Below are positions 1 through 8,179 of a stretch of DNA of 59,512 nucleotides, one piece after another. The stretch is taken from positions 1 to 59,512 of the forward strand of contig CAJUIY010000003.1 in NCBI GenBank assembly GCA_910586865.1, given 5' to 3'. The notes under the pieces are model-generated. The model was not told where the DNA came from. It did not search any database and saw only the letters and a list, made by a program, of their open reading frames with translations. The first letter of the stretch is position 1; the number at the start of each line of letters is the position of its first letter. Position numbers and translations under genes: made by a program. This DNA is from an uncultured Bacilli bacterium (lineage in GTDB: Bacteria; Bacillota_I; Bacilli_A; RF39; UBA660).

Positions 1-392
1 AATATCATTTTTTTCTGAAATGCAATACCTATTTTTAGTTACGCAAGAAGTCTAAAGTATATCTATCAAAAAAGAATACCATAGATTTAGGTAAAATACT
101 TGTTAAAGATTCTTCTAATATGAACAAATTACATATAGGTTAGGTAGTATACTCTTTCTAAAATTATTATACCTGAGATGATTTTAAATAGCAAAGACAT
201 ATTTTAAACACATATCTTTCAAATAAGAACTTGCTAGTTTCTCCTCTCCCATTATTCCTCTTTCTTTACAAAAAACTCTCTCTACATTTCATGAGAATAT
301 ATTGAGATTGACTAGATTAATGCTATAATAAAAATAGGCACTAAAAAAAGGAATCCTAAAATATTTCTAACGTCTTGGTATGCGATTGTTTT
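1..392. other. gene-free left edge
   Basis: No gene, RNA or convincing terminator could be supported here. One short reading frame on the plus strand (about positions 55-141) ends in a stop but has no ribosome binding site and no recognisable product. The region is AT-rich and may carry the 3' flank of the XRE gene that follows. Confidence 0.5.
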
Positions 393-626
393 CTACTTTG
401 GGTCTTCAATAAATAGTTGTTCCAATGAAACACCTAAAGTATCTGCAATATGTCCAATATAATCTATTCTCGTATTTCTTCTAGCATTTTCAAGGTTAGA
501 TACATAAGTAGTAGTTGTCTTAAGTGCATCTGCAAAATCTTCTTGAGACCAATTCTTTTTCAAACGAAAGTATATGATGTTATTTGCTAAGATTTTACGA
601 GCATATTTTTCATATTTAATAAACAT
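393..626 (-). CDS. XRE-family (Cro/C1-type) helix-turn-helix regulator
   Basis: Small DNA-binding repressor of 77 residues, essentially one HTH_3 domain. The core runs from about residue 15 to 72: the run RLKKNWSQEDFADAL, then TTYVSNLENARR as recognition helix, then IADTLGVSLEQLF as the closing helix. There is no partner or sensor domain, so it probably works as a dimer with no bound ligand. The start was placed at the ATG at 626, four bases after AAGGA; a GTG one codon earlier is the alternative. It is divergent from a small helical protein, and the shared intergenic region holds two palindromes that could be its operators. The family is clear; the target genes are inference. Cytoplasmic. 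Confidence 0.85.
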   Translation of the reverse strand: MFIKYEKYARKILANNIIYFRLKKNWSQEDFADALKTTTTYVSNLENARRNTRIDYIGHIADTLGVSLEQLFIEDPK

Positions 627-644
627 CACATCCTTTTTCTTATA

Positions 645-666
645 ACTTACTAATATTGTAATAAGT
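645..666. promoter_or_regulatory. candidate operator palindrome 1
   Basis: Imperfect inverted repeat ACTTAcTA-N6-TAaTAAGT in the divergent region between the XRE gene and the gene at 775. It shares its left half-site ACTTACTA with the palindrome at 685-702, as expected for repeated operators of one regulator. Binding by the neighbouring XRE protein is inference. Confidence 0.4.
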
Positions 667-684
667 TTCTTATGTTTCGACCAT

Positions 685-702
685 ACTTACTATGTAGCAA
701 GT
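685..702. promoter_or_regulatory. candidate operator palindrome 2
   Basis: Nearly perfect 18-bp palindrome ACTTACTA-TG-TAGCAAGT, with one mismatched pair. It repeats the half-site of the palindrome 40 bp to the left, and it lies about 70 bp upstream of the plus-strand gene start. A likely binding site for the adjacent XRE regulator (inference). Confidence 0.45.
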
Positions 703-774
703 TACAGAAAAATATACAAGAGTAAAGGAAAAAAATTTAGTGCTAGAAAGTGAATTAAAAAAAGGGAGTTGTAT

Positions 775-1068
775 ATGAACAAGAAAGAAAACCTTATACT
801 AGATGAAACGTTAACAAAAATTTATAAAACTTCATTTAAAATGGCGCGTGCTAATACTATAAATTTAATAGAATTTTATGATAAGAAACATAAATTATTA
901 CAACAAGAGAGAATGAAATTAGAAGAAAAAGAACCTTCAAAAATATGGAAAAAGGTTCATAGAGAATGGGAGTCAAAAAAAGAACGATTAAATTTGGAAA
1001 TCGAAGAAACATTTAATAAGCTTATGGAAAAATATATAGATCTTGAAGACTTGATTGGACTATCATAG
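775..1068 (+). CDS. small helical protein of unknown function
   Basis: 97-residue, charged, probably all-helical protein with a lysine/glutamate-rich centre (about residues 45-80) that looks like a short coiled coil. There is no signal peptide or membrane segment, so it should be cytoplasmic. The start is decided by the ribosome binding site: GGGAG at 764-768 is six bases before ATG 775, whereas an upstream in-frame TTG at 769 would touch the site. It is divergent from the XRE regulator and followed by its own terminator, so it is probably a monocistronic gene controlled by that regulator. I do not recognise a family. A role as toxin or antitoxin partner of the XRE protein is conceivable but unsupported. 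Confidence 0.65.
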   Translation: MNKKENLILDETLTKIYKTSFKMARANTINLIEFYDKKHKLLQQERMKLEEKEPSKIWKKVHREWESKKERLNLEIEETFNKLMEKYIDLEDLIGLS

Positions 1069-1101
1069 GCATTCATAATATTAGATAATTCACTTTCTTC
1101 T

Positions 1102-1130
1102 AAACACTTCTTATATAAGAGGTGTTTTTC
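1102..1130 (+). terminator. terminator of the gene at 775
   Basis: Hairpin with arms AACACTTCTTA and TAAGAGGTGTT (one G-U pair) and a very short loop, followed by TTTTC. It lies 35 bases after the stop codon. Confidence 0.75.
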
Positions 1131-1198
1131 TTTCCTCTAAAATGGCATTAAGAAAAAGAATAGTTAGAATCCTTCTTGTGAAATTTGTTTAAAGCATA

Positions 1199-1227
1199 AG
1201 AAAAACTAGTATATTTTCATACTAGTT
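1199..1227 (-). terminator. terminator of the TetR/ABC exporter operon
   Basis: Perfect 9-bp stem AACTAGTAT / ATACTAGTT with a 6-base loop. On the minus strand it is followed by a run of T. It sits 18 bases after the stop of the last ABC gene. Confidence 0.85.
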
Positions 1228-1244
1228 CCCTTCTCTTTTATCTA

Positions 1245-3599
1245 TTATAATTCAAATTGAGAATTGTATAAGTCTGCATAGAACCCTTCTTTTTTCATCA
1301 ATTCCTCATGATTTCCTTGTTCAATAATATTTCCATCTTTCATCACTAGAATCAAATCGGCATTTTTGATAGTAGATAGACGATGGGCAATAATAAAGGA
1401 AGTTTTTCCTTCTGTTAATTTATCCATTGCTTTTTGTACTAGCTCTTCTGTTCTCGTATCTACATTAGAAGTAGCTTCGTCCAAAATTAAGAAAGGAGCA
1501 TCTTCAATCATTCCTCTAGCAATTGTTAATAACTGTCTTTGTCCAGTGGATACACTATCATTATTGGAAATATCCGAATGATAAGCTTTAGGAAGGGTTC
1601 GGATGAAGTGATCTAAGCCTACTGTTTTGCATACTTCTTTTACTCTTTCCTCACTCACATTTTCACGATTGTAAACGATGTTTTCTAATACCGTACCTTG
1701 GAATAACCAAGTATCTTGAAGCACCATAGTGAAAAGACTATGAATATTTTCTCTTGTTAAATCTTTAATAGAAACACCATCTATTTTAATATCTCCACTC
1801 GAAATATCATAAAATTTCATTAATAGATTCACCATAGTTGTTTTTCCCGCTCCCGTTGGACCAACTATTGCAATTTTTTGACCACTGGTTGCTTTGGTAC
1901 TAAAATCTTTAATAGTAGGTTCCTTATTTCCATCATACGTAAAAGATACATGATTGAAAGCAATATTTCCCTTTACTTTTTCCTTTTCTAAAACATGATT
2001 TAGTGTCTCTTCGTTTTTCATCTCTTCTTCATCTAAAAGCTCAAATACTCGCTCTCCTGCTGCTGCGGTGGATTGTAGTGAAGTCATCGCTTGTGCAATT
2101 TGAGAAAGTGGCGAAGTAAATAATCGTACATAAGAAATAAAAGCAACAATAACACCAAAACTAATTAAATCATTTAACGTTAATAAAGCTCCCACAATAC
2201 AAACCGCTACATATCCAAAGTTTCCAATAAAATTCATCATTGGCATCATAAGTCCTGATAAAAATTGGCTTTTACGATTCGCATCATATACTTCTTCATT
2301 TAGTTTATCAAAGGCTTCATCGGATTCCTTTTTTCCATTATATACTTTTACTACGTTAAGACCAGAATAAACCTCTTCAATATGACCATTTAAAGCACCT
2401 AATTCTTTTTGTCTCGCAATAAAATATTTTTGAGATTTCCCAAGGATAACAAACATAAAGATAAATCCAAATAAACTTGCTAAAATGGCGGTTAATGCCA
2501 TTACCCAATTGGTATAAAACATCATCACAACCGTTCCTACAAGTAATGCTAATGCACTAACCAAAGTAGATAAAGATTGGTTCATGGATTGAGCAATCGT
2601 ATCAATATCATTTGTAACTCTTGATAAAATATCACCTGATAGATGGTTATCAAAATATTTAAGTGGTAAATTGTTTATTTTATTAGAAATCCGACTTCTT
2701 AATTTTCTGGCAAAGTTATTGGATACTACGGTCATAGAAATCGATTCTATATAATTAAATAAAGCACTGCAAAGATATAGGATTGCTAAAAACAAAGAGA
2801 TTTTTTTAATCTGATCCATATTCATGGTAGGCTCGATTACTTTTTTGATGTTTTTTGGCATTTCATCCATCTTTTGATATAATTTTTCTTTCTCCATCTC
2901 TTTATCTAATGTCTTTGCAGTATGTAAAAATTCTAATTGATCTTCTTTAGAAATGTTGATACCATCTATTTCAAATTCACTAAGAAAAACCTTCATAACA
3001 GAATCTGGTAGATTTATCTCTTCTTTATCGGATTGATTTGAAATACTTTCCAAAAGTTTTATTTTATCTTCTGAGGGAATCCATTGATTTTGATAAGTAG
3101 AATCTGTTAAAATTTTTCTTTGTATGCTTGTTGGCATTTCTAATATCATAGAAAGAGAGTTAGAACTCGTCATAGTAGAGAGTTTTTCTTGCATTATTCC
3201 TTTGTCTTCTTGTGATATTTCAGAATCACTCATAATTTCTATTATTTTGTTTTGAGACAAATCCATAGAAAGAATCTTTGGAAGTTCTTCTTTCATTGCT
3301 TCCTCTTCAAAAGAATTCGTAATGGTATTGGTTACCTTCTCTAAATTTTTACTATCAACTACCAATCCTTTTGTTATTTCATCTGTTAAATCTGATAACA
3401 TATTTGGTGCAAAAATGGAAAGAATCGAACTAATCGTAGATAATACAATCGCTATTGTAATTAATACACGGAATGGCTTTAGTTCTTTTAATAATCTTTT
3501 TATCGAACTTTTAAAATCTTTTGCTTTTTCAAAATTAGGACCACGCCCTCCTGGGCCTCTTCTTGGCCTTCTTCTTGAAGAATCATCGTTATTCTGCAT
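1245..3599 (-). CDS. ABC exporter half-transporter with large extracellular insertion (YheH/BmrD-type subunit)
   Basis: Membrane ATPase of 784 residues that should pair with the upstream ABC gene as a heterodimeric drug or lipid exporter. The N-terminus is basic and Arg/Gly-rich, TM1 lies at about residues 43-65, and then comes a hydrophilic stretch at about 80-262 before the second membrane segment. Family members normally have a few dozen residues there, so this is an insertion of about 180 residues facing outside. The nucleotide-binding domain has Walker A GPTGAGKTT (about 580), a variant signature STGQRQ (about 684) and Walker B LILDEATS with the catalytic Glu. It overlaps the upstream ABC gene by 11 bp, with GGAGG before the start. 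It should carry the hydrolysing site of the pair, because the partner lacks the Glu. Substrate unknown. Confidence 0.9.
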   Translation of the reverse strand: MQNNDDSSRRRPRRGPGGRGPNFEKAKDFKSSIKRLLKELKPFRVLITIAIVLSTISSILSIFAPNMLSDLTDEITKGLVVDSKNLEKVTNTITNSFEEEAMKEELPKILSMDLSQNKIIEIMSDSEISQEDKGIMQEKLSTMTSSNSLSMILEMPTSIQRKILTDSTYQNQWIPSEDKIKLLESISNQSDKEEINLPDSVMKVFLSEFEIDGINISKEDQLEFLHTAKTLDKEMEKEKLYQKMDEMPKNIKKVIEPTMNMDQIKKISLFLAILYLCSALFNYIESISMTVVSNNFARKLRSRISNKINNLPLKYFDNHLSGDILSRVTNDIDTIAQSMNQSLSTLVSALALLVGTVVMMFYTNWVMALTAILASLFGFIFMFVILGKSQKYFIARQKELGALNGHIEEVYSGLNVVKVYNGKKESDEAFDKLNEEVYDANRKSQFLSGLMMPMMNFIGNFGYVAVCIVGALLTLNDLISFGVIVAFISYVRLFTSPLSQIAQAMTSLQSTAAAGERVFELLDEEEMKNEETLNHVLEKEKVKGNIAFNHVSFTYDGNKEPTIKDFSTKATSGQKIAIVGPTGAGKTTMVNLLMKFYDISSGDIKIDGVSIKDLTRENIHSLFTMVLQDTWLFQGTVLENIVYNRENVSEERVKEVCKTVGLDHFIRTLPKAYHSDISNNDSVSTGQRQLLTIARGMIEDAPFLILDEATSNVDTRTEELVQKAMDKLTEGKTSFIIAHRLSTIKNADLILVMKDGNIIEQGNHEELMKKEGFYADLYNSQFEL

Positions 3600-5352
3600 T
3601 TTCTAATTCCTCCTTTGATAATTGAGATAGTGCTATTTGCTTATACACCTCACAATTTTCTAGTAACTCTTTATGAGTACCCATACCAACACATTTACCA
3701 TTATCTAGAACCAGAATCTTATCTGCATTCATAATCGTTCCTATTCTTTGAGCAACAATCAAATTTGTAGCATCTTTTGTATATTTTTTTAATTCATGCC
3801 GTAAGACCGAATCGGTTTTATAATCTAAAGCAGAAAAGGAATCATCAAAAATATAAATTTCAGGTTCTCTCGCTATCGCACGAGCAATGGCAAGTCTTTG
3901 TTTTTGACCACCACTAACATTTGTACCACCTGAGGCAATATGGGTATCATACTGATTATCCATCTTTAAAACAAATTCTTCTGCTTGAGCTACTTTAATG
4001 GCTTCCTTAATTAGTTTTTCACTCTTTTCTTTGCCACTATCTCCATAAGAGACATTGGATTTTACTGTTCCATTAAACATCACTGCTTTTTGAGGAACAT
4101 ACCCTAGTTTTTGATAAAGAAAGTCTAATTTATAGTCTTTTACATTCACACCATCGATTAGGACTTCTCCATCGGTTACATCATAAAATCTTGGAACTAG
4201 GTTTATCAGTGTGGATTTACCACTTCCAGTGGAACCTATAAAAGCAACGGTTTCTCCTTTTTTTGCGGTAAAGGAAATGTCTTTTAATAAGTACTCCTCG
4301 GCATCAGGGTATTTAAAAGAAACGTTCTTAAATTCTACCTCACCACGTTTTTTAGTAGTATCTTTGTCAATCGTTCCATCTTTTACCGTAATATCCGTTT
4401 CTAAGACTTCGTTAATTCGAGAGGCCGAAACTTGTGCTCTTGGAAGCATCATAAAAATCATGGCAAGCATCAAAAAGGATATAATAACCTGCATTGCATA
4501 AGAAGAAAAGACTACCATATCACCAAATAAAGTTAATTTATCGGCCATCATTGCCTTATCGATTAAGTCTGCTCCAACAAAGTAAATGGCAAGAGTTAAA
4601 AAATACATTACTAAATACATGATAGGAGACAAAATGGCAAACTTCTTTTGATTAAATAATTGCTGATTGGTTAAAGCATTATTGACATCTTCAAATTTAT
4701 TGCTTTGATACTTTTCGGCATTAAAGGCACGTACTACACGAATACCAATTAAGTTTTCTCTAGTAACTCCATTGATTTTATCTGTTAATTTCTGTACAAT
4801 CTTAAATTTTGGCATTACAATACTAACAATTATTCCAATCGTGGATAATAAAATAACAACTGCTACGGCAGTAATGGTACTCCATTGCCAACTCTTATTT
4901 AAAATTTTAGTAACCGCCCAGATTGCTGTAATTGGTGCTTTAATTAACAATTGAAGCCCCATTCCAATTAACATCTCTACTTGTGTAATATCATTTGTTG
5001 TTCTAGTAATTAAGCTATTGGTTGAAAATGTTTTTACTTCATGTGTCGATAAATCTTCTACTTTATGAAATATTTTTTTTCTTGTTCGCAAAGAAAACGT
5101 AGAAGCTAAACCCGAAACAATATATCCAACTATCGCCGCAAAGAATAAACTTCCAAAGGCACATAGTACCATATAAGCCCCATTTTCTAAAATGTCGGCC
5201 ATTTTACTACCCTCTGTTTGCACCAAAACAGTAATTTCTGACATATAATCAGGCATTTTTAAATCTAACCATACTTGTAGAAAAATAAGACTTACTCCTA
5301 ATAAAGCGAAAAGCCACTCTTTTTTTCTAAAACAAGTTAATAATTTTATCAT
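3589..5352 (-). CDS. ABC exporter half-transporter with degenerate catalytic site (YheI/BmrC-type subunit)
   Basis: 587-residue fused membrane/ATPase subunit with an N-terminal six-helix exporter domain and a C-terminal nucleotide-binding domain. Walker A GSTGSGKST is at about residue 372 and signature VSGGQKQRL at about 475. Walker B reads IYIFDDSFSALD at about 495-506, so Asp replaces the usual catalytic Glu. That substitution is typical of the non-hydrolysing half of heterodimeric exporters such as BmrC and TM287. The length is normal for the family. The start ATG overlaps the stop of the upstream zinc-ribbon gene as ATGA, and the 3' end overlaps the second ABC gene by 11 bp, so both subunits should be made together. 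Plasma membrane. The TetR gene at the operon head suggests drug or metabolite efflux. Confidence 0.92.
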   Translation of the reverse strand: MIKLLTCFRKKEWLFALLGVSLIFLQVWLDLKMPDYMSEITVLVQTEGSKMADILENGAYMVLCAFGSLFFAAIVGYIVSGLASTFSLRTRKKIFHKVEDLSTHEVKTFSTNSLITRTTNDITQVEMLIGMGLQLLIKAPITAIWAVTKILNKSWQWSTITAVAVVILLSTIGIIVSIVMPKFKIVQKLTDKINGVTRENLIGIRVVRAFNAEKYQSNKFEDVNNALTNQQLFNQKKFAILSPIMYLVMYFLTLAIYFVGADLIDKAMMADKLTLFGDMVVFSSYAMQVIISFLMLAMIFMMLPRAQVSASRINEVLETDITVKDGTIDKDTTKKRGEVEFKNVSFKYPDAEEYLLKDISFTAKKGETVAFIGSTGSGKSTLINLVPRFYDVTDGEVLIDGVNVKDYKLDFLYQKLGYVPQKAVMFNGTVKSNVSYGDSGKEKSEKLIKEAIKVAQAEEFVLKMDNQYDTHIASGGTNVSGGQKQRLAIARAIAREPEIYIFDDSFSALDYKTDSVLRHELKKYTKDATNLIVAQRIGTIMNADKILVLDNGKCVGMGTHKELLENCEVYKQIALSQLSKEELENAE

Positions 5353-5789
5353 ATATTAATTTTCACTCCTTTTCTAACAATTTCTATTTGCTGTTTTCTA
5401 AGACATAATACCTTCATCTTTCTATGACATTCAGGGCACCTTGTATGTTTTATTCCTCTAGTGGAAGGTAGTGGTAGTCTTAGTATGGTTTTACACTTTC
5501 GACATTTTTTGTAAATATGATTTCTATCTCTTTTTTCCCATTTTTCTTTTAATTTTCTTCTCAGTAATAAATATTTCACATTTTCTTCTTTTCTTTTTTT
5601 CTTATTCTTGGAATATTTTCGTAACATCATAATCGAAAGAAGAAAGATTTCAACTAGTAATAAACTACGAGAAGAGAAGAAAAGATTCACCATAATTAAA
5701 ATCGTTACGATTTTCAATATAAAATAATAGAGTTCATCTATTCCATAGCGATGATACATCCATTTTTGATACCAACTAATAAATTTCAC
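5349..5789 (-). CDS. small membrane protein with C-terminal zinc ribbon
   Basis: About 146 residues. The N-terminal half holds two hydrophobic segments, followed by a very basic stretch (KNKKKRKEE). Near the C-terminus lie two CxxC pairs, KKCRKCKT and RCPECHRK, spaced like a zinc ribbon. The function is not known; similar membrane zinc-ribbon proteins occur in Firmicutes. The start was placed at GTG 5789, which follows AAAAGAGGG at good spacing and overlaps the TetR stop by 14 bp. An in-frame ATG at 5822 has no ribosome binding site and would overlap TetR by 47 bp. It is the second gene of the TetR operon and may help assemble or regulate the exporter (inference). Confidence 0.7.
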   Translation of the reverse strand: MKFISWYQKWMYHRYGIDELYYFILKIVTILIMVNLFFSSRSLLLVEIFLLSIMMLRKYSKNKKKRKEENVKYLLLRRKLKEKWEKRDRNHIYKKCRKCKTILRLPLPSTRGIKHTRCPECHRKMKVLCLRKQQIEIVRKGVKINI

Positions 5790-6384
5790 ACATTCCCTCT
5801 TTTCCTTTTTGATAAATTCCATAACAGATTAAATCTAATTTTTTCAAATAGATTTCTCTTCCTTTTTCTTCTTGTTTTCGAACACCATCTAAACAAGAAA
5901 AAATTAAATTGTGCATGAATACTCCAAAGATAAATTCCAAATCAGTCGTTATGATTCCTTCTTTTCGGATTAAACTTTCTACCTCCTGGAAAATACATCT
6001 TCCAGGATCTTCTAAAAATATGTTTTTTTGGCACACATAACTACAAACATTTTTTAAAAATATTTTTAAATCTACTTGTTTCATTTTATTCGCTAACTCA
6101 TCATATAAATCAATAAAAGCCTCTCTGATATTTCCATCCCTTTTTCTAAACGCCTTTTTAATAATATGAAGAAGTCTATCCTGATATCGTAAAATGATAT
6201 AATCAAACAAATCATATTTATCATCAAAATACATGTAGAAACTTCCCCTAGGAATTTGGGCAGCCACTACAATCTTATTAATCGATGCTTTTTCTAACGT
6301 TGCAGTCGAAAACTCTTTCATGGCAGCATTTATTAATTTTCTCTTTTTTTCTTCACTTAAATTATGAAATGTTTGACTTGGCAT
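5776..6384 (-). CDS. TetR-family transcriptional regulator
   Basis: 202-residue repressor heading the exporter operon. The N-terminal TetR HTH spans about residues 14-60, with the typical run EKASINKIVVAAQIPRGSFY followed by MYFDDKYDLF. The C-terminal half is helical, as expected for a ligand-binding and dimerisation domain, and has no recognisable ligand signature. The start ATG 6384 follows AGGATGTG at five bases; an ATG six codons upstream lacks such a site. Two palindromes, one over the promoter and one between -10 and start, suggest autorepression. By analogy with QacR/BmrR-like systems it probably responds to a substrate of the ABC exporter it precedes (inference). Cytoplasmic dimer. 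Confidence 0.9.
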   Translation of the reverse strand: MPSQTFHNLSEEKKRKLINAAMKEFSTATLEKASINKIVVAAQIPRGSFYMYFDDKYDLFDYIILRYQDRLLHIIKKAFRKRDGNIREAFIDLYDELANKMKQVDLKIFLKNVCSYVCQKNIFLEDPGRCIFQEVESLIRKEGIITTDLEFIFGVFMHNLIFSCLDGVRKQEEKGREIYLKKLDLICYGIYQKGKEGMCEIY

Positions 6385-6397
6385 AAATTCACATCCT

Positions 6398-6414
6398 AGC
6401 ATACTATATATGCT
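6398..6414. promoter_or_regulatory. candidate TetR operator between -10 and start
   Basis: Perfect inverted repeat AGCATA-N5-TATGCT located 14 bp upstream of the tetR-like start codon. On the transcript it lies in the 5' leader. A good autoregulatory site candidate. Confidence 0.5.
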
Positions 6415-6419
6415 TTTTC

Positions 6420-6449
6420 ATTATATTATGACACCTTGTCAGTTGTCAA
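6420..6449 (-). promoter_or_regulatory. promoter of the TetR/ABC exporter operon with embedded palindrome
   Basis: On the minus strand, -35 TTGACA (6449-6444) and -10 TATAAT (6425-6420) are separated by 18 bp; both hexamers match consensus. The perfect palindrome TGACA-N3-TGTCA at 6429-6441 lies in the spacer, so a bound repressor would block RNA polymerase. This is the classical layout of TetR autorepression. Confidence 0.75.
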
Positions 6450-6463
6450 TAGTAATTTATCTA

Positions 6464-6499
6464 AGCCATTACTTATTATCTAGAGCCATTACTTATTAT
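6464..6499. repeat. two 16-bp direct repeats, period 20 bp
   Basis: AGCCATTACTTATTAT occurs at 6464-6479 and again, exactly, at 6484-6499. The pair lies just upstream of the exporter operon promoter. It could be an activator or second regulator site, or a simple local duplication. Confidence 0.8.
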
Positions 6500-6501
6500 A
6501 T

Positions 6502-6551
6502 GCAAAAAAAAGAAGTGAGTTTATCTTTTTCAAAGTTACTTACCTCTTTTT
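6502..6551 (-). terminator. terminator downstream of the CAP-like gene
   Basis: Arms of 14 bases at 6507-6520 and 6538-6551 pair with one G-U and one mismatch, and a T run follows on the minus strand. It lies about 160 bp after the CAP gene stop, with a short open stretch in between that may be a gene remnant. Confidence 0.65.
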
Positions 6552-6644
6552 AATAAGGGAATGAAAATCTTTTGTTATATAACTAACCTTATAATCTTTT
6601 ATACCTAACTCACCAACACTTCCTGTTAAAATAGTAGAAGAAAC
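6540..6644 (-). pseudogene. possible 3' remnant of an unidentified gene
   Basis: A 34-codon open stretch on the minus strand, bounded upstream by a stop and ending in a stop inside the terminator stem at 6538-6551. Its translation (containing LTGSVGELGIKDYKVSY) looks more like protein than random AT-rich DNA. It has no start or ribosome binding site. It may be the decayed end of a gene whose 5' part was lost, or a lost extension of the CAP-like gene. The origin could not be recognised. Confidence 0.25.
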
Positions 6645-6708
6645 TTAAGATGAATCAATCCCATGAGTATCAATCAATTGGTAGATTAATATTCCAAAGT
6701 GTAGTTCC

Positions 6709-8049
6709 CTAATGTAGTTCCATGCTAGAAGGATTTCCTACAATTAAACAGTCAAAAGTTGTCTTTTGACCATTATAATCTACAGTTACGGTTGTAATCC
6801 CCTTTGTTGCAGAAGAAAAGCCACTTATCATATCCTCTGTTAAAGTTAGCGTAAAGGTTTGGCCATCTTTATCAGTTACCAAAAGAGTACTGCCAGTAAT
6901 ATCAAAAGTATCTCCTACTTTATATGTATTTTTCTTTGGTGTAGCAATAATAGATAAGATAGAACTATCACTACTATCACTACTTTTATAGTTTGTTGCA
7001 TCAAAGAACTCTGTTTTATATTCAATCTTAGCAGCCTTTTTGGTTTTATTATCAACTAATCCTGTAATTTCTACTTTGTATTTATCACCTTCTTTATAAC
7101 GATTACCAGAGGCAGATGGTTGAACAAAGGAAAGATTATAAAAATTCTCTGTTAATTTTCCATTTGCCGTAGTACATTCATAAGATTCATTTGTATTGAG
7201 ATTCGTTACAATTACTTTCAAATTATTAAGTGAATAGCTCATTTCCGCTTTGTTGATTTCCAAAGTCCAAGCCGAAGTATCTACTGGTAAGTCATCAAGA
7301 GGCATATAACCAGGTGCTGGATAAGCAGTATAGGCAAGTGTTTTAGATGCTCCCGTTGCTCCTTTTCCAAGAGCGGAGTATCCCCAAAAACTATTTTGCG
7401 TACTACTAACATAAGCAAACTGAAGACTACTGACACTATCACTAATGATAAAAAATCTATGACCAACCGTATCAAAAGTCGCCTTATTTAAATCATAACC
7501 TTCATCTAACCATCCTGTAATAGCTCCAGTAGGGGTGTATCCCCATGCCAAAATGTTATTGCTTGCTTTCGCACCTTGATTCCATAAGGCCTCACTCATA
7601 TCTGCTGGTTTTCCTTGCGTATTATTAATAATATGATTATGGTTCCAGATACGAACTAAGGCTCCTGCTTGTAAATCAGCAGAATGTGAAGAAGTATTTA
7701 AGGGTTTTGATCCAACCAACCATCTATAATAATTGGTCAGTGCCGTCATAGCAATATGAGTATCTTCTGTTAATTCTCCCCCATTATAAGGTGCTACTAC
7801 AGATGGTTTATTCTTGTAATAACTTTTCTCATCCCCCTCTTTATAAGTAAATCCTGCATTTTTTGCTTTATTATATTCACTAGCTATTTCCTTCTTACTT
7901 CTATTTTTAAATACCTCCCAATCATTTGCATTGTAGACCACTACCTCAATAGCCTTTGTCTCTAGACACAAAAAGGAAATACTAAAAAGGATAGTAGCAA
8001 ATAAAACAATTGCTAGTAACCCTTTCTTCCTTAATTTCTTTTTTTGCAT
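6709..8049 (-). CDS. secreted CAP/SCP-like protein with C-terminal bacterial Ig-like domain
   Basis: 446 residues. The N-terminus is a signal peptide: basic KKKLRKKG, a hydrophobic core, and a probable cut after ETKA near residue 33. Residues about 75-255 look like a CAP (SCP/PR-1) domain as found in clostridial secreted proteins, with LTNYYRWLVGSKPL, the WNHNH region and YTAYPAPGYMP. This assignment is by pattern only. A Ser-rich linker (SSDSSDSS) leads to a C-terminal group-3 Ig-like domain (about 370-437: YKVGDTFDITG to TVTVDYNG). There is no LPxTG or other anchor, so it is probably released or loosely wall-bound. The start is the ATG at 8049, five bases after AGGAGAG; an upstream ATG would give eight extra residues. 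Monocistronic with its own promoter. Confidence 0.7.
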   Translation of the reverse strand: MQKKKLRKKGLLAIVLFATILFSISFLCLETKAIEVVVYNANDWEVFKNRSKKEIASEYNKAKNAGFTYKEGDEKSYYKNKPSVVAPYNGGELTEDTHIAMTALTNYYRWLVGSKPLNTSSHSADLQAGALVRIWNHNHIINNTQGKPADMSEALWNQGAKASNNILAWGYTPTGAITGWLDEGYDLNKATFDTVGHRFFIISDSVSSLQFAYVSSTQNSFWGYSALGKGATGASKTLAYTAYPAPGYMPLDDLPVDTSAWTLEINKAEMSYSLNNLKVIVTNLNTNESYECTTANGKLTENFYNLSFVQPSASGNRYKEGDKYKVEITGLVDNKTKKAAKIEYKTEFFDATNYKSSDSSDSSILSIIATPKKNTYKVGDTFDITGSTLLVTDKDGQTFTLTLTEDMISGFSSATKGITTVTVDYNGQKTTFDCLIVGNPSSMELH

Positions 8050-8150
8050 TTTATCTCTCCTATTTTCCGTCATTCAAAAGGGTAAATGTATTCTATTTCC
8101 TTATATACTCTTACCTAACCCGTCTGTATTTCTATGACTTTTTTCTTAGT

Positions 8151-8179
8151 ATTATATTAAATCACTCTCTAATAGTCAA
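8151..8179 (-). promoter_or_regulatory. promoter of the CAP-like gene
   Basis: Minus strand: -35 TTGACT (8179-8174), 17-bp spacer, -10 TATAAT (8156-8151). A leader of about 95 bases follows before the start codon. Confidence 0.75.

Noticed and set aside
55..141. Plus-strand open stretch ending KDSSNMNKLHIG
   Set aside because: No start signal, short, no recognised product; could be the end of a decayed gene but cannot be supported.
5776..5822. 47-bp gene overlap between TetR and the zinc-ribbon protein
   Set aside because: Explained by a downstream GTG start at 5789 with a good ribosome site; no frameshift is needed.
7281..7475. Second minus-strand frame inside the CAP-like gene
   Set aside because: Lies in another frame of a well-supported gene and has no ribosome site.
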